DNA of 64,000 nucleotides from Gammaproteobacteria bacterium (GTDB lineage Bacteria; Pseudomonadota; Gammaproteobacteria; UBA5861): NCBI GenBank assembly GCA_022360445.1, contig JAKSCV010000093.1, positions 28,175 to 92,174 of the forward strand, read 5' to 3'. Shown piece by piece: positions 55,734 to 64,000 of this stretch (position 1 is its first letter; each line of letters starts with the position of its first letter). The notes under the pieces were generated by a model. It saw only the letters and a program-made list of their open reading frames with translations, ran no database searches and was not told where the DNA came from. The position numbers and the translations under genes were made by a program.

Positions 55734-56881
55734 CCATGGCAAAATTAACAGAATTCCTGATCGACGAGCTGGTACAAACATACGGCACGCCTTTGCTGGT
55801 TGTCGATTGCAAACAACTGGCAACGCAAGTGGAACAATTACGGGCGGCATTGCCAAATGTTGACCTCTATTACGCACTTAAAGCATTCTCAGATACACAG
55901 ATCATTAGAGAGCTGGATGCGATGGGTGTCGGCTTTGATATTGCTAGTTCTGGCGAAGCTGATCTGCTCTATGCCATGAAGGTGAACCCCCGACAAACCA
56001 TCCATACTCATCCGATCAAAACAGACGACGATATCCGTCAGGCACTGCGCTTTGGTTGCACAACATTTGTTATCGACAATTTCGCAGAACTACAAAAGTT
56101 TATCCCCTACCGCAGCCGAGTCGGCTTATTGATACGCGTAGCCTTCCGCAGTTCGGAAGCCGTTGTGGATTTATCCAAGAAGTTTGGTTGTGACCCCGGT
56201 GAGTTAGATTGGCTAGTGGCAGAAGCCTCTCGCCTTGACTTGGCTGTCAAAGGTTTTTCTTTTCACGTCGGCTCACAGTGCTCTTCGCCCAGTGCCCATG
56301 TGCATGCCATTGAAACATGCGCACAACGATTACGTGAGTGGCAAACCCGGCAACCTCAGCTCAGCGTACTGGATATTGGCGGAGGCTTCCCAGTCTCATA
56401 CCAAAATCCAAGTATGGCTATTGAGGACTTCTGTCGACCAATTCGCCAAGCATTAACGCAGGTCCCGGACGAAGTGCAAATCATCGCCGAGCCAGGGCGC
56501 TACCTCGTTGCACCCACTGCTCATGCCGTCAGCCGTGTGATGGGTAAAGCCACACGGGGAGCGGTTCCCTGGTACTATTTGGACGATGGTGTCTATGGAA
56601 ACTATAGCGGCCAAATTTTTGATAGCGCCCGCTATCCCATACATGTTTTCAAACAAGGACCCAAACAGCCTTCCGTACTGGCCGGCCCTACCTGCGACAG
56701 CATCGATATTGTTGCAGAAAACATCATGCTGCCTGAGCTGGCGATTGGCGATGTTGTCATCGGCAGTAATATGGGCGCTTATACCCATGCAACATCCACG
56801 CACTTTAACCGACTTCGACCCGCCCAAGTCATCTGCATCAATGAACAGGCACAGCAACCGTCAGTCGCTTTTATTGGCTAA
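55730..56881 (+). CDS. Ornithine decarboxylase, alanine-racemase fold (type III PLP)
   Basis: A 383-residue PLP enzyme. The PLP lysine is Lys51 in [28 protein letters not shown] and the catalytic Cys in GPTCDSID follow. It should decarboxylate ornithine (or lysine) to putrescine or cadaverine, feeding speE. The Asp of the specificity helix is seen in GPTCDSIDI, which suits a diamine-producing enzyme; substrate choice between ornithine and lysine remains unproven. Start overlaps the speE stop (ATGA). Confidence 0.9.
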
Positions 56882-56928
56882 ATACTGAGAGCTGTTGCTA
56901 CAAGCCTCACAAACAATAGTCTGATCAA

Positions 56929-57849
56929 TTAATCCGCCGCAGGCTCTTCGACGGCGGATAATGCATCAAAATTCGCTTTGGCGATCTTTTCATAGGTGGC
57001 CGGGCTCATGGCAAAAACCGCTGCCAAACCACTCCTGCGAACAAAAAACTGGTCGCCCGACTGTATAAACTCATACTCCCAGAGCGACTCTCCAGACCCA
57101 ACAGTTAGCGGTAACTTTGCCACCTCTTTTGCATCGGGTAAGTGCTCATGAGCAGCCGTCACCTGTAAATTACGCAAGGCCTTAGAAAGCTGATCAGCAG
57201 CATCGGGATTAGCCGAGCGGTTATCCGCATGGTTTACATCCTTTGCGCTCAACCGCCAACTCTCACCCTCTTTTTGGAGCCTGTAATCAGGCCCCTCTAT
57301 CCAGGAAACATCTTTAATTGATAACAAGGACTGATCAAGCCAGTCAGAGGAATCTACCGGTAAATCAAATGTATTCAATGGGGCGGCATAAACAGCGTCA
57401 TCTCCCGATTGGCGTAGATGAACGCTGCGAAAACCCGGTGATGTGCCAAGATAAACATCCACGACAAGCTGATCGCCTTCAAAGATTCGAAGATGCCGCT
57501 GGAATTTTTCATCGCTGACTTCAAAGCGCTCATGACTCTCTTCCGTGGTTGTCACCGGCCAGTCCTGTTGCAGCTTCTCCAGCTTGCTCAGCAAGGTTTC
57601 AACCTTATTCAGATCGGCAGGCAATTCAAAAAGGTTATCCAACTGCCACGCCTCACCAGACTTGCGCAAGGTCACGTCATTCCCTTCAGTGTCTTTCACG
57701 ATCAGACGGTCAGCACCCGCTGCGCTCATCGACAACAGAGAGCCCCGAGGGGCAGCATGCTGATCCGCCTGCTGATTCCAAAATAAACCCGCCGCTATCG
57801 CGAGTTGGAAAACGAGCAAACCTACCAAGGTCAGTTTAAATCGTGTCAT
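56929..57849 (-). CDS. DUF4340 domain protein
   Basis: A 306-residue protein with an N-terminal membrane helix (~residues 5-22) and a periplasmic body of DUF4340 type (GADRLIVKDTEGNDVTLRKSG, WQLDNLFELPAD, VYLGTSPGFRSVHLRQSG, YAAPL). Such proteins accompany GldG-type ABC systems and are thought to be periplasmic components. ATG 57849 is the start, one base after the stop of the fusion protein gene upstream. Confidence 0.85.
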   Translation of the reverse strand: MTRFKLTLVGLLVFQLAIAAGLFWNQQADQHAAPRGSLLSMSAAGADRLIVKDTEGNDVTLRKSGEAWQLDNLFELPADLNKVETLLSKLEKLQQDWPVTTTEESHERFEVSDEKFQRHLRIFEGDQLVVDVYLGTSPGFRSVHLRQSGDDAVYAAPLNTFDLPVDSSDWLDQSLLSIKDVSWIEGPDYRLQKEGESWRLSAKDVNHADNRSANPDAADQLSKALRNLQVTAAHEHLPDAKEVAKLPLTVGSGESLWEYEFIQSGDQFFVRRSGLAAVFAMSPATYEKIAKANFDALSAVEEPAAD

Positions 57850-57850
57850 C

Positions 57851-60775
57851 TCAAACCTCCCCACCGGACAATAACTGTGCATACTTTTTTGCACGGGCTT
57901 TCTTGCGCTGGCGCTGAAGCAGTGCAATCAATACAAGCGCAATCGCTGCAAGCGCGTAGTTCAAATACTCCCAAAACAATTGGGTCTCATGCTCCATTGG
58001 AGGCAGCGTCCGGTTGAAGTGGCTACGGGAGCGAATACTCAGAAGACCGGCATCCTCCAGCGACCAGTCCACGGCGTTGGCAACTAATTGCACCGTATTC
58101 GTGTACTCTGTCCCGGTTGCACTACCTGCCATGCTGATCATCTGGTCGCGCAAAAAGTCATTTGAACTGAACAGGATCAGCCGAGCGGATTCGGGCGAAC
58201 GTTCAATCACACTGCTGATAGTCGTCGTCGGCGTTTCGGCTTCATCCGGCTTTTCAGCGCCGGTTTCACGAGCACCTCCCTGATCATCTTCTGAAGACTC
58301 AGCCAGCAAAGGCGAGGCTTTCCCTGCGAAGAAGGAATCAAACCGCCCACTGCTAATCACGCCCAACAGCCGCCGCTCCTGGTTACCCTCCGGCGCAAAA
58401 GAGGTGGTGCTGCCACCATTCAATCGAGGCATCACCTCCAGTGAAGTTGATAACCATGACGCTTCAGAGCTGTGCATTAAGGGAGTCACCTGACGTTGTC
58501 CTTCCTCGGTTTCATCCACCTGAATAGGTGAGGCCCATGTCATTGTCAGTTGGGGCAAATCGGCCGAAACCGGGTGATCCGGCGTAAGCCCGTCGCTCCG
58601 GATGTCAATAAAGTAGGGGTAATCCAACATGCGTATTTCTTGTAATTGAAATCCACCAACTTGACGTGTCACGGGTACGGGGAATGCCGCATTTTGTGGG
58701 TCAAGAACCAGTGCATCATCGACGACTAAACCCTGGTGGGCCAGCCAGTCGCTCAGTCCGCTGTCATATGCTTCCAGCGCCAAGCCTTGATTACTGAAGG
58801 TCGCACTGAAAGGTGATGTCGCGGCGATCACGGTCCCACCCTGCATCAAAAATTGATCGACGGCGAAAACCGCTTTCTCATCCAGTGTCTTGGGTGCGAC
58901 GAGTAGCAGGATGTCCGCGTCACCGGATACTTTTCCATCACTCAAGTCTTCGCGTTGCACATTGAGCTCAGCGCCAAGAAAGGTCTCAAGGCGATTAAAC
59001 TGAGGCCCGCGCGGTGTAAACTGAGAAAAGGCCGGTGGGCTTTCAGGGATCACCAGCGCCACGGTTTTCGTAAATCCACTGGCAAACCGCTTAATCCCTG
59101 CTTTCAGATTGCGTTCAAAACTGGCCTGGGCCAGATCATCCAGTGGAATTTGAACCGTCTGGCCCTCGCCCGCCAGCAGCATGTAAAAGTAGAAGCGGTC
59201 TTGACTGAGAAGGCTGGTTGCCATCGGCCGAAAGCCATACTCCTCAGCAATTTTCTGGGCAACATCACCACCATTTGCTTCCGGGTCCACAATGTTAATC
59301 GCCAGCTTTCCCTCCGCCGATGCTTGTGTCGCTTCAATCGTATCAGTCACTGTCTTCTTGAACTCAAGCAGCTGGGGCGGCAAGCGCTCATCACTGGATA
59401 TGTAGGCATGGAATGCCAGGGGCGCGTTCACGGTGTGGAATAAATTGCCACCCGCCTGGTAGCTGTTAAGCACTTTCTTGATCGCACGCGTCAAATCATG
59501 CTCGGGGTTACGCAGCTGTACATCCAGATCTGACTCACTGCGCGCCTGCACCTCAATCAGATCCTGAAAGCCCAGTACCTGGTGTTCATCGCCGTACTGG
59601 ACCAGTACGTTAAAGTAAGAACTGACAATAGAGGCTTGATAACGGTCGGCCACCTGAAAAGGTACGGGTGAGATGCCGTACTGCTGATTCGCTTCTTCTT
59701 CCAATTCCGGTGAGGTCAAGGGGTCGACAAATTCGACGCGCACACGGCCCTTTCCAGCGATTTCGTATTCACGAATCAGGTCTCTGAGCTGCGGTGCCAA
59801 TGGTGCGAGCAGCGGGTGTGTTTTTTGGGAGAAGTAACCGCGAATTAGTAACGGCTCCCGCAATTGCGTCAGGTATCCTCGTGTTGCCTCCGAAATGGAA
59901 TATTGATTCCCAGCGGTGGTATCAATCCGTAACGTATGAAATTGACCTAGCCAAATATTCGCAGCAACCACATTCGCCAGGAGCAACAATGTCAGCACTC
60001 GCCAGGTGCGGTGTCGTTTCGTTGGGGCATGTTTCGCCCAGCGTTCTTTTTCCAGCACGAATGCGTTAAGAATGAGAAAAACGGCAACAATAGTCACGTA
60101 ATAATACAAGTCTCGAAGGTCAATCACGCCTCGGGTAATAGCATCAAAACGTGAGCCGGTGCTGAGTAAACGCAGCCATTCGCCCACCTGCGTACCAAAA
60201 AAATCTGTGATGGTCGGTGTGCCTAGCAGATAAAAAAGACTGCACAGAACAGTCGCGCTGATTAAACTGACAATCTGATTATCGCTGCGCGCCGAAACAA
60301 ACAGGCCGATACTCAAATAGGCCGAACCCAGGAAGAAAGTTGCCAAGTACCCAGCCCAGACAGGCCCCCAGTCCAAATCACTCAAGACGGCTACGGTTAC
60401 CGGCAAGGGCAAGGTCATCAATAACGCGACCAGCAACAACGTTAAGCAACCCAGAAACTTTCCCACCACAAAGTGCCACAAGGGTGTGGGTTGTGTCAGC
60501 ACATGTTCCAAAGTTCCGGTTCGGCGCTCTTCACTCCACAGCCTCATGGTTAACGTGCTGGCAAGAAAAATCAGCAGCACCGGCATCCACTCAAAAAGTG
60601 GGCGCACATCAGCAATATTGCGGGAAAAGAAAGCTTCACCCCAGAAGAAAACAAAAAGCGTCACTGCGACAAACGTGGCAAGAAACAGGTATGCCACCGG
60701 CGATGCAAAGAAAAGTGTCATTTCTTTGGTCGCCACCCGAAAAATGGAGGACGAGGCTTTAGCATCACGCGGCAT
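57851..60775 (-). CDS. ABC-2 permease fused to GldG-type domain
   Basis: A 974-residue fusion. The first ~250 residues are an ABC-2 permease with six helices (FFASPVAYLFLATF, LWSEERRTGTLEHVLTQP). A second helix (~285-305) then leads into a long periplasmic GldG/IFT52-like domain, and a last helix near residue 940 is followed by a basic tail. GldF and GldG are separate in Bacteroidetes gliding systems; here they are one chain. It overlaps the ATPase gene by 11 bases. Substrate is unknown. Confidence 0.87.
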   Translation of the reverse strand: MPRDAKASSSIFRVATKEMTLFFASPVAYLFLATFVAVTLFVFFWGEAFFSRNIADVRPLFEWMPVLLIFLASTLTMRLWSEERRTGTLEHVLTQPTPLWHFVVGKFLGCLTLLLVALLMTLPLPVTVAVLSDLDWGPVWAGYLATFFLGSAYLSIGLFVSARSDNQIVSLISATVLCSLFYLLGTPTITDFFGTQVGEWLRLLSTGSRFDAITRGVIDLRDLYYYVTIVAVFLILNAFVLEKERWAKHAPTKRHRTWRVLTLLLLANVVAANIWLGQFHTLRIDTTAGNQYSISEATRGYLTQLREPLLIRGYFSQKTHPLLAPLAPQLRDLIREYEIAGKGRVRVEFVDPLTSPELEEEANQQYGISPVPFQVADRYQASIVSSYFNVLVQYGDEHQVLGFQDLIEVQARSESDLDVQLRNPEHDLTRAIKKVLNSYQAGGNLFHTVNAPLAFHAYISSDERLPPQLLEFKKTVTDTIEATQASAEGKLAINIVDPEANGGDVAQKIAEEYGFRPMATSLLSQDRFYFYMLLAGEGQTVQIPLDDLAQASFERNLKAGIKRFASGFTKTVALVIPESPPAFSQFTPRGPQFNRLETFLGAELNVQREDLSDGKVSGDADILLLVAPKTLDEKAVFAVDQFLMQGGTVIAATSPFSATFSNQGLALEAYDSGLSDWLAHQGLVVDDALVLDPQNAAFPVPVTRQVGGFQLQEIRMLDYPYFIDIRSDGLTPDHPVSADLPQLTMTWASPIQVDETEEGQRQVTPLMHSSEASWLSTSLEVMPRLNGGSTTSFAPEGNQERRLLGVISSGRFDSFFAGKASPLLAESSEDDQGGARETGAEKPDEAETPTTTISSVIERSPESARLILFSSNDFLRDQMISMAGSATGTEYTNTVQLVANAVDWSLEDAGLLSIRSRSHFNRTLPPMEHETQLFWEYLNYALAAIALVLIALLQRQRKKARAKKYAQLLSGGEV

Positions 60776-61715
60776 CTTCCACCTCCACTTTACCTTGGGT
60801 GACTTCTCTGAATAAGGTTTCCAGATCCCGGTGTTCCGGCGTTAGCTGGTACAGAGCCCCCCCTGCAGCCACGATCGCCTCTGCAATAGTGGCGCAACTG
60901 ATATCCATGATGTCTGCACGGCTTAGCTCAATGCGGTAACCATAACCCTGAGCTTGGGTATAAGCTGCTTGGACAGGCTGAACGCTTTGAATATCCGCAC
61001 AGCACTGTTGTAATCGATCCGCGGATAAATCGGTTTTAATCAACAATTGATTGCTGGGCTTGAGTTCGCTTAGCTTGGCATCGATCGCCAGTTGCCCATT
61101 ATTAAGAATCAATACGCGGTTACAAATCGCATCGACTTCCTGCATGATGTGGGTGGATAAAATGACAGTCGCCTCTTGCGCCACGTCGCGAATCAATTGA
61201 CGCATGTGCTCGGTCTGCGTCGGGTCCAGCCCGTTCGTTGGTTCATCCAAAATCAGCAGGTTCGGTTTACCCAAAATGGCTTGAGCCACACCGACACGCT
61301 GTTTGAAACCTCGTGACAAAGTGGCAATGGGCGCCATTGCCTTGGACGCGATTTCAGTTGCCTGAACGGCGCGTCTGATCTCAACCGCTTTAACCTCAGG
61401 GGAAAGGCCCTTTAAGTCTGCCGCATAGTCCAGGTAGTCAACAACCGTCATTTCAGGATAAAGAGGGAGATTTTCCGGCAAGTAGCCAAGACGTTGTTGC
61501 AGCGGTTTGGTCTCGTTTTGCAAATCTACACCATCGATCATTACCGAGCCCTGGTCCGGCTCAAGAAAGCCGCTGAGCATCTTCATGATCGTGGTTTTAC
61601 CGGCGCCATTGTGGCCAAGCAAACCAACAATCTCACCTTTTTGAATCGAAAAACTGACGTGGTCAACGGCAACGAATGTTCCGTAGTTGCGCGTTAGCTG
61701 GTCGACTTCCAGCAT
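60765..61715 (-). CDS. ABC transporter ATP-binding protein (GldA-like)
   Basis: A 316-residue ATPase. Walker A GHNGAGKTT, the variant signature LSRGFKQRVG, Walker B LLILDEPTNGLDP and the switch His in STHIMQE are present. The SRGFKQR signature in place of SGGQ is typical of GldA/gliding-type ATPases. AGGAGG precedes ATG 61715 by six bases; the frame is open back to 61814. It is first in a three-gene operon with the fusion permease and the DUF4340 protein. Confidence 0.91.
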   Translation of the reverse strand: MLEVDQLTRNYGTFVAVDHVSFSIQKGEIVGLLGHNGAGKTTIMKMLSGFLEPDQGSVMIDGVDLQNETKPLQQRLGYLPENLPLYPEMTVVDYLDYAADLKGLSPEVKAVEIRRAVQATEIASKAMAPIATLSRGFKQRVGVAQAILGKPNLLILDEPTNGLDPTQTEHMRQLIRDVAQEATVILSTHIMQEVDAICNRVLILNNGQLAIDAKLSELKPSNQLLIKTDLSADRLQQCCADIQSVQPVQAAYTQAQGYGYRIELSRADIMDISCATIAEAIVAAGGALYQLTPEHRDLETLFREVTQGKVEVEDAA

Positions 61716-62062
61716 GCCATCCTCCTGTTCTTGTTTAAATTTGGATGTTATGAGCACCCTGTCCAAGCTGTGTGCAGGCCAGTCATTGCACCTGAAAAGC
61801 CAGTGCATGAGCACTTGCCAGCAGGCATTTCAGCCCTGTAGCCCGCATGAACAATGCAACCCGCTCCAGGAATAAGGACAAAATCAACGGATTGCAAGGA
61901 TAATAAAGTCAATAAAGAGGAGCAACTCTACAGAATTCAAAATGAATAAATGGCAAGAAACTTTTTAAGGCTTACTCTTGATCTCGCACAAGAATCAACA
62001 TAAAAACTAAGCGTAGTCTTAAGCAAAGTTCAGTCAATGCAGTACGAAGTGGAGCTAGCGGC

Positions 62063-63007
62063 GTGCAGTTTAAAGACTATTACAAAGTCATGGGGCTCTC
62101 CCGTGATGCGACACAAGAGGATATTAAACGTGCTTATCGAAAATTGGCACGGCAATATCACCCCGATGTCAGTCAAGAGGCTGATGCTGAAGAGCGGTTC
62201 AAAGAGTTGGGCGAAGCCTACGAAGTTCTGAAAGACCCGGAAAAGCGAGCCGCTTACGATCAACTGGGATCCAACTGGCAAACAGGGCAGGACTTTCAAC
62301 CACCGCCAGAATGGGATCAGGGGTTTGAATTTCATGGTGGGGGCTTTGCTGGTGCCGACGCTTCACAATTCAGTGACTTTTTTGAATCCCTTTTTGGACG
62401 GCGCTATGCAGGAACGCAGCAGCGGGGCGCACATTTTCATGAAAGTGGCGATGATGCGTTCGCAAAAATTCTGATTGACCTTAAAGACGCTTACGAGGGT
62501 GCCAACCGCACCATCACAATCAAAAGAACACATTTAGACGCTAACGGACACCCTGAACTTAAAGAGCGAAAACTTAATATTCATATCCCCAAGGGTGTAC
62601 GGTCAGGTCAACATATCCGGCTTACGGGCCAGGGTGACCCAGGGTTTGGGCAAGGCAAGCCTGGGGACCTGTATTTGGAGATCGCATTCAACCCCCATGC
62701 GGACTACCACGTTGAAGGCCACGATGTTTTTGTCACAGTGCCTGTAACCCCTTGGGAGGCTGCCTTAGGCGCTGTCATTACCGCGACAACACCGATTGGT
62801 AAATTTGATATCAAAGTACCGGCCGAATCGACCTCGGGCCGGAAATTAAGGCTTAAAGGCCGAGGTATTCCCGGCAAACCACCCGGGGACTTATACGCTG
62901 TACTGAATGTTGTCTTGCCGCCAGCAAACAGTGAGCCTGCAAAAAAAGCTTATAGGGAAATGGCTGAAAAGTTTGCATTTAATCCACGACAATCAGCGGG
63001 GGTTTAG
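62063..63007 (+). CDS. cbpA: Curved DNA-binding/DnaJ-like co-chaperone CbpA
   Basis: A 314-residue class II J-domain protein. HPD (33-35) is intact, the Gly/Phe-rich linker with FHGGGFAGA follows, then two C-terminal peptide-binding domains (FAKILIDLKDAYEGA, GDPGFGQGKPGDLYLEI). There is no zinc finger. CbpA stimulates DnaK and can bind curved DNA. GTG 62063 is the start, with GGAG ten bases upstream; CbpM, its regulator, is encoded three bases downstream. Confidence 0.93.
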   Translation: MQFKDYYKVMGLSRDATQEDIKRAYRKLARQYHPDVSQEADAEERFKELGEAYEVLKDPEKRAAYDQLGSNWQTGQDFQPPPEWDQGFEFHGGGFAGADASQFSDFFESLFGRRYAGTQQRGAHFHESGDDAFAKILIDLKDAYEGANRTITIKRTHLDANGHPELKERKLNIHIPKGVRSGQHIRLTGQGDPGFGQGKPGDLYLEIAFNPHADYHVEGHDVFVTVPVTPWEAALGAVITATTPIGKFDIKVPAESTSGRKLRLKGRGIPGKPPGDLYAVLNVVLPPANSEPAKKAYREMAEKFAFNPRQSAGV

Positions 63008-63010
63008 CCT

Positions 63011-63325
63011 ATGACCAACAAGGAGACACGGACTATTTCGGGTGAATTAATAGATGAGCATATCGGACTCACACTAGCCGAGCTTTGTCAGCTCTGTCAA
63101 TTACCCGCTGAGGAAGTTCAACAATTTATCGATATCGGTGTTATCGAACCTCTGTCCAAACCGTCGGAGGGGTGGCGATTTGAAAGTACCTGTGTTCGCA
63201 AGGTGAAATGCGCCGCCAAGCTCCAACGAGACCTGGGGGTTAATCGTGCCGGCGCCGCGCTGGCGCTGGAACTGCTTGAAGAGCTGTACCGGTTACGAAA
63301 CCGTCTAAAACGATACGAGAGCTAA
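63011..63325 (+). CDS. cbpM: Chaperone modulator CbpM
   Basis: A 104-residue MerR-like protein without a metal site: LTLAELCQLCQLPAEEVQQFIDIG forms the helix-turn-helix, followed by helices rich in Leu and Arg. E. coli CbpM binds CbpA's J domain and inhibits it. Its position directly after cbpA supports the name. Confidence 0.9.
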   Translation: MTNKETRTISGELIDEHIGLTLAELCQLCQLPAEEVQQFIDIGVIEPLSKPSEGWRFESTCVRKVKCAAKLQRDLGVNRAGAALALELLEELYRLRNRLKRYES

Positions 63326-63334
63326 GTTCAGCCG

Positions 63335-64000
63335 GTGAACCAAACCAACATTGATTCGGTGGTATGGAAAAAACACACGTGGCAGAACCGTTTTCAGTCA
63401 CTGCTACTCATCAGTCTAATGGGTGCTTTTCTTGCCTTGTTAGGCTGGCTGCTCTGGGGCATTTACGGACTCATGATCTTGTTGATCAGTGGCGGTCTTT
63501 TTATCTTAATCAGCCCTACAGCTTCGCCCGCACTGGTCATGCGCCTATACCGCGCCAAAACTCTGACCTATCAACAGGCGCCAACACATTATGCTATCCT
63601 CCAAGCATTAGCCCAGCGAGCTAAGCTTTCCAAAGTACCAACGCTCTACTACCTCCCAACTCATATGGTCAATGCATTTGCCGTCGGGCGCAAAAACCAA
63701 TCGGCCATTGCCGTCACCGAGGGTTTACTGAACACGTTGAATACGCGCGAATTTATCGGTGTTATGGCCCACGAAATCAGTCACATCCAACATAATGATA
63801 TTTGGGTGATGGGCCTGGCAGACCTATTCAGCCGTTTAACTACTTTTTTGTCTTTGACGGGCTTGCTGCTCCTGCTTATTAACCTGCCTTTAGTACTGAT
63901 TTCTGCTGTGAGCATCAACTGGTTTGCCATTTTAGTTTTGATTGTTGCGCCAAGCCTGATCTCACTGGCGCAGCTCGGGCTATCCCGTGTCCGGGAGTAC
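63335..64000 (+). CDS. M48 family (HtpX-like) membrane metalloprotease, 3' partial
   Basis: The frame opens at GTG 63335 and runs past the window end (222 codons seen). Two N-terminal helices (~residues 25-65) precede a cytosolic zinc domain with VMAHEISHIQHND, the HExxH motif, then two further helices. This is the HtpX layout, an inner membrane protease of misfolded proteins. The second zinc Glu would lie beyond the window. It begins nine bases after cbpM, so it may be cotranscribed with the chaperone pair. Confidence 0.88.
   Translation, partial: MNQTNIDSVVWKKHTWQNRFQSLLLISLMGAFLALLGWLLWGIYGLMILLISGGLFILISPTASPALVMRLYRAKTLTYQQAPTHYAILQALAQRAKLSKVPTLYYLPTHMVNAFAVGRKNQSAIAVTEGLLNTLNTREFIGVMAHEISHIQHNDIWVMGLADLFSRLTTFLSLTGLLLLLINLPLVLISAVSINWFAILVLIVAPSLISLAQLGLSRVREY

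Noticed and set aside
1..64000. CRISPR arrays and insertion sequences
   Set aside because: No regularly spaced direct repeats, transposase genes or paired terminal repeats were seen.

Overview
The window reads as a chromosome segment from a Gram-negative gammaproteobacterium, probably marine or environmental. Evidence: the rpmH-rnpA-yidC-mnmE block, BolA, Slt, RluE, TatD, CbpA/CbpM, Lhr, a PEP-CTERM protein and several outer-membrane-type lipoproteins. Genus cannot be told from the sequence alone. Coding density is high, with many 4-base (ATGA) gene overlaps.

1-14.5 kb: the downstream part of an aryl polyene (APE) type pigment cluster, all on the plus strand and translationally coupled. In order: aromatic amino acid ammonia-lyase (cut by the window start), thioesterase, LolA-like protein, MMPL exporter, FAD oxidoreductase, DUF3261 lipoprotein, ketosynthase, dehydratase, FabG-type reductase, ketosynthase, ABC ATPase, ABC permease, acyl carrier protein, ketosynthase and a chain-length-factor-like protein. 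The starter-activating ligase, acyltransferase and any second ACP would lie before base 1.

14.5-18.3 kb: the origin-proximal housekeeping block rpmH (TTG start)-rnpA-yidC-mnmE. No yidD lies between rnpA and yidC, and no dnaA lies beside rpmH.

18.3-24.4 kb: a 7TMR-DISM sensor kinase and a divergent LuxR-type response regulator with matching DNA elements in front of both genes. Next comes a 1046-residue lipoprotein whose N-terminal third matches the pore-forming region of anthrax protective antigen/binary toxin B, followed by TSP3 calcium repeats, a PKD domain and an FG-GAP propeller. This is the most unusual gene in the window.

24.5-35.9 kb: an accessory-looking stretch with a haloalkane dehalogenase, a MAPEG protein, a broken cation-efflux gene, a methyltransferase, a cold shock protein, a large Lhr helicase of higher GC, an MBOAT acyltransferase with an SGNH-like partner and a small membrane protein.

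36-49.2 kb: mostly housekeeping: tRNA-Leu(CAA), argH, panD, gmk, rluE, malic enzyme, M48 protease lipoprotein, bolA, rpmE, slt, tatD, a methyltransferase, a peroxiredoxin, an NTF2-like protein, an unknown secreted protein and a PEP-CTERM protein.

49.4-56.9 kb: a three-gene 2-oxoacid:acceptor oxidoreductase operon with a fused GltD-like/ferredoxin subunit, then a polyamine operon (speD-speE-ornithine decarboxylase).

56.9-64 kb: a gliding-type ABC system (ATPase, permease-GldG fusion, DUF4340 protein) on the minus strand, then cbpA-cbpM and the start of an HtpX-like M48 protease cut by the window end.
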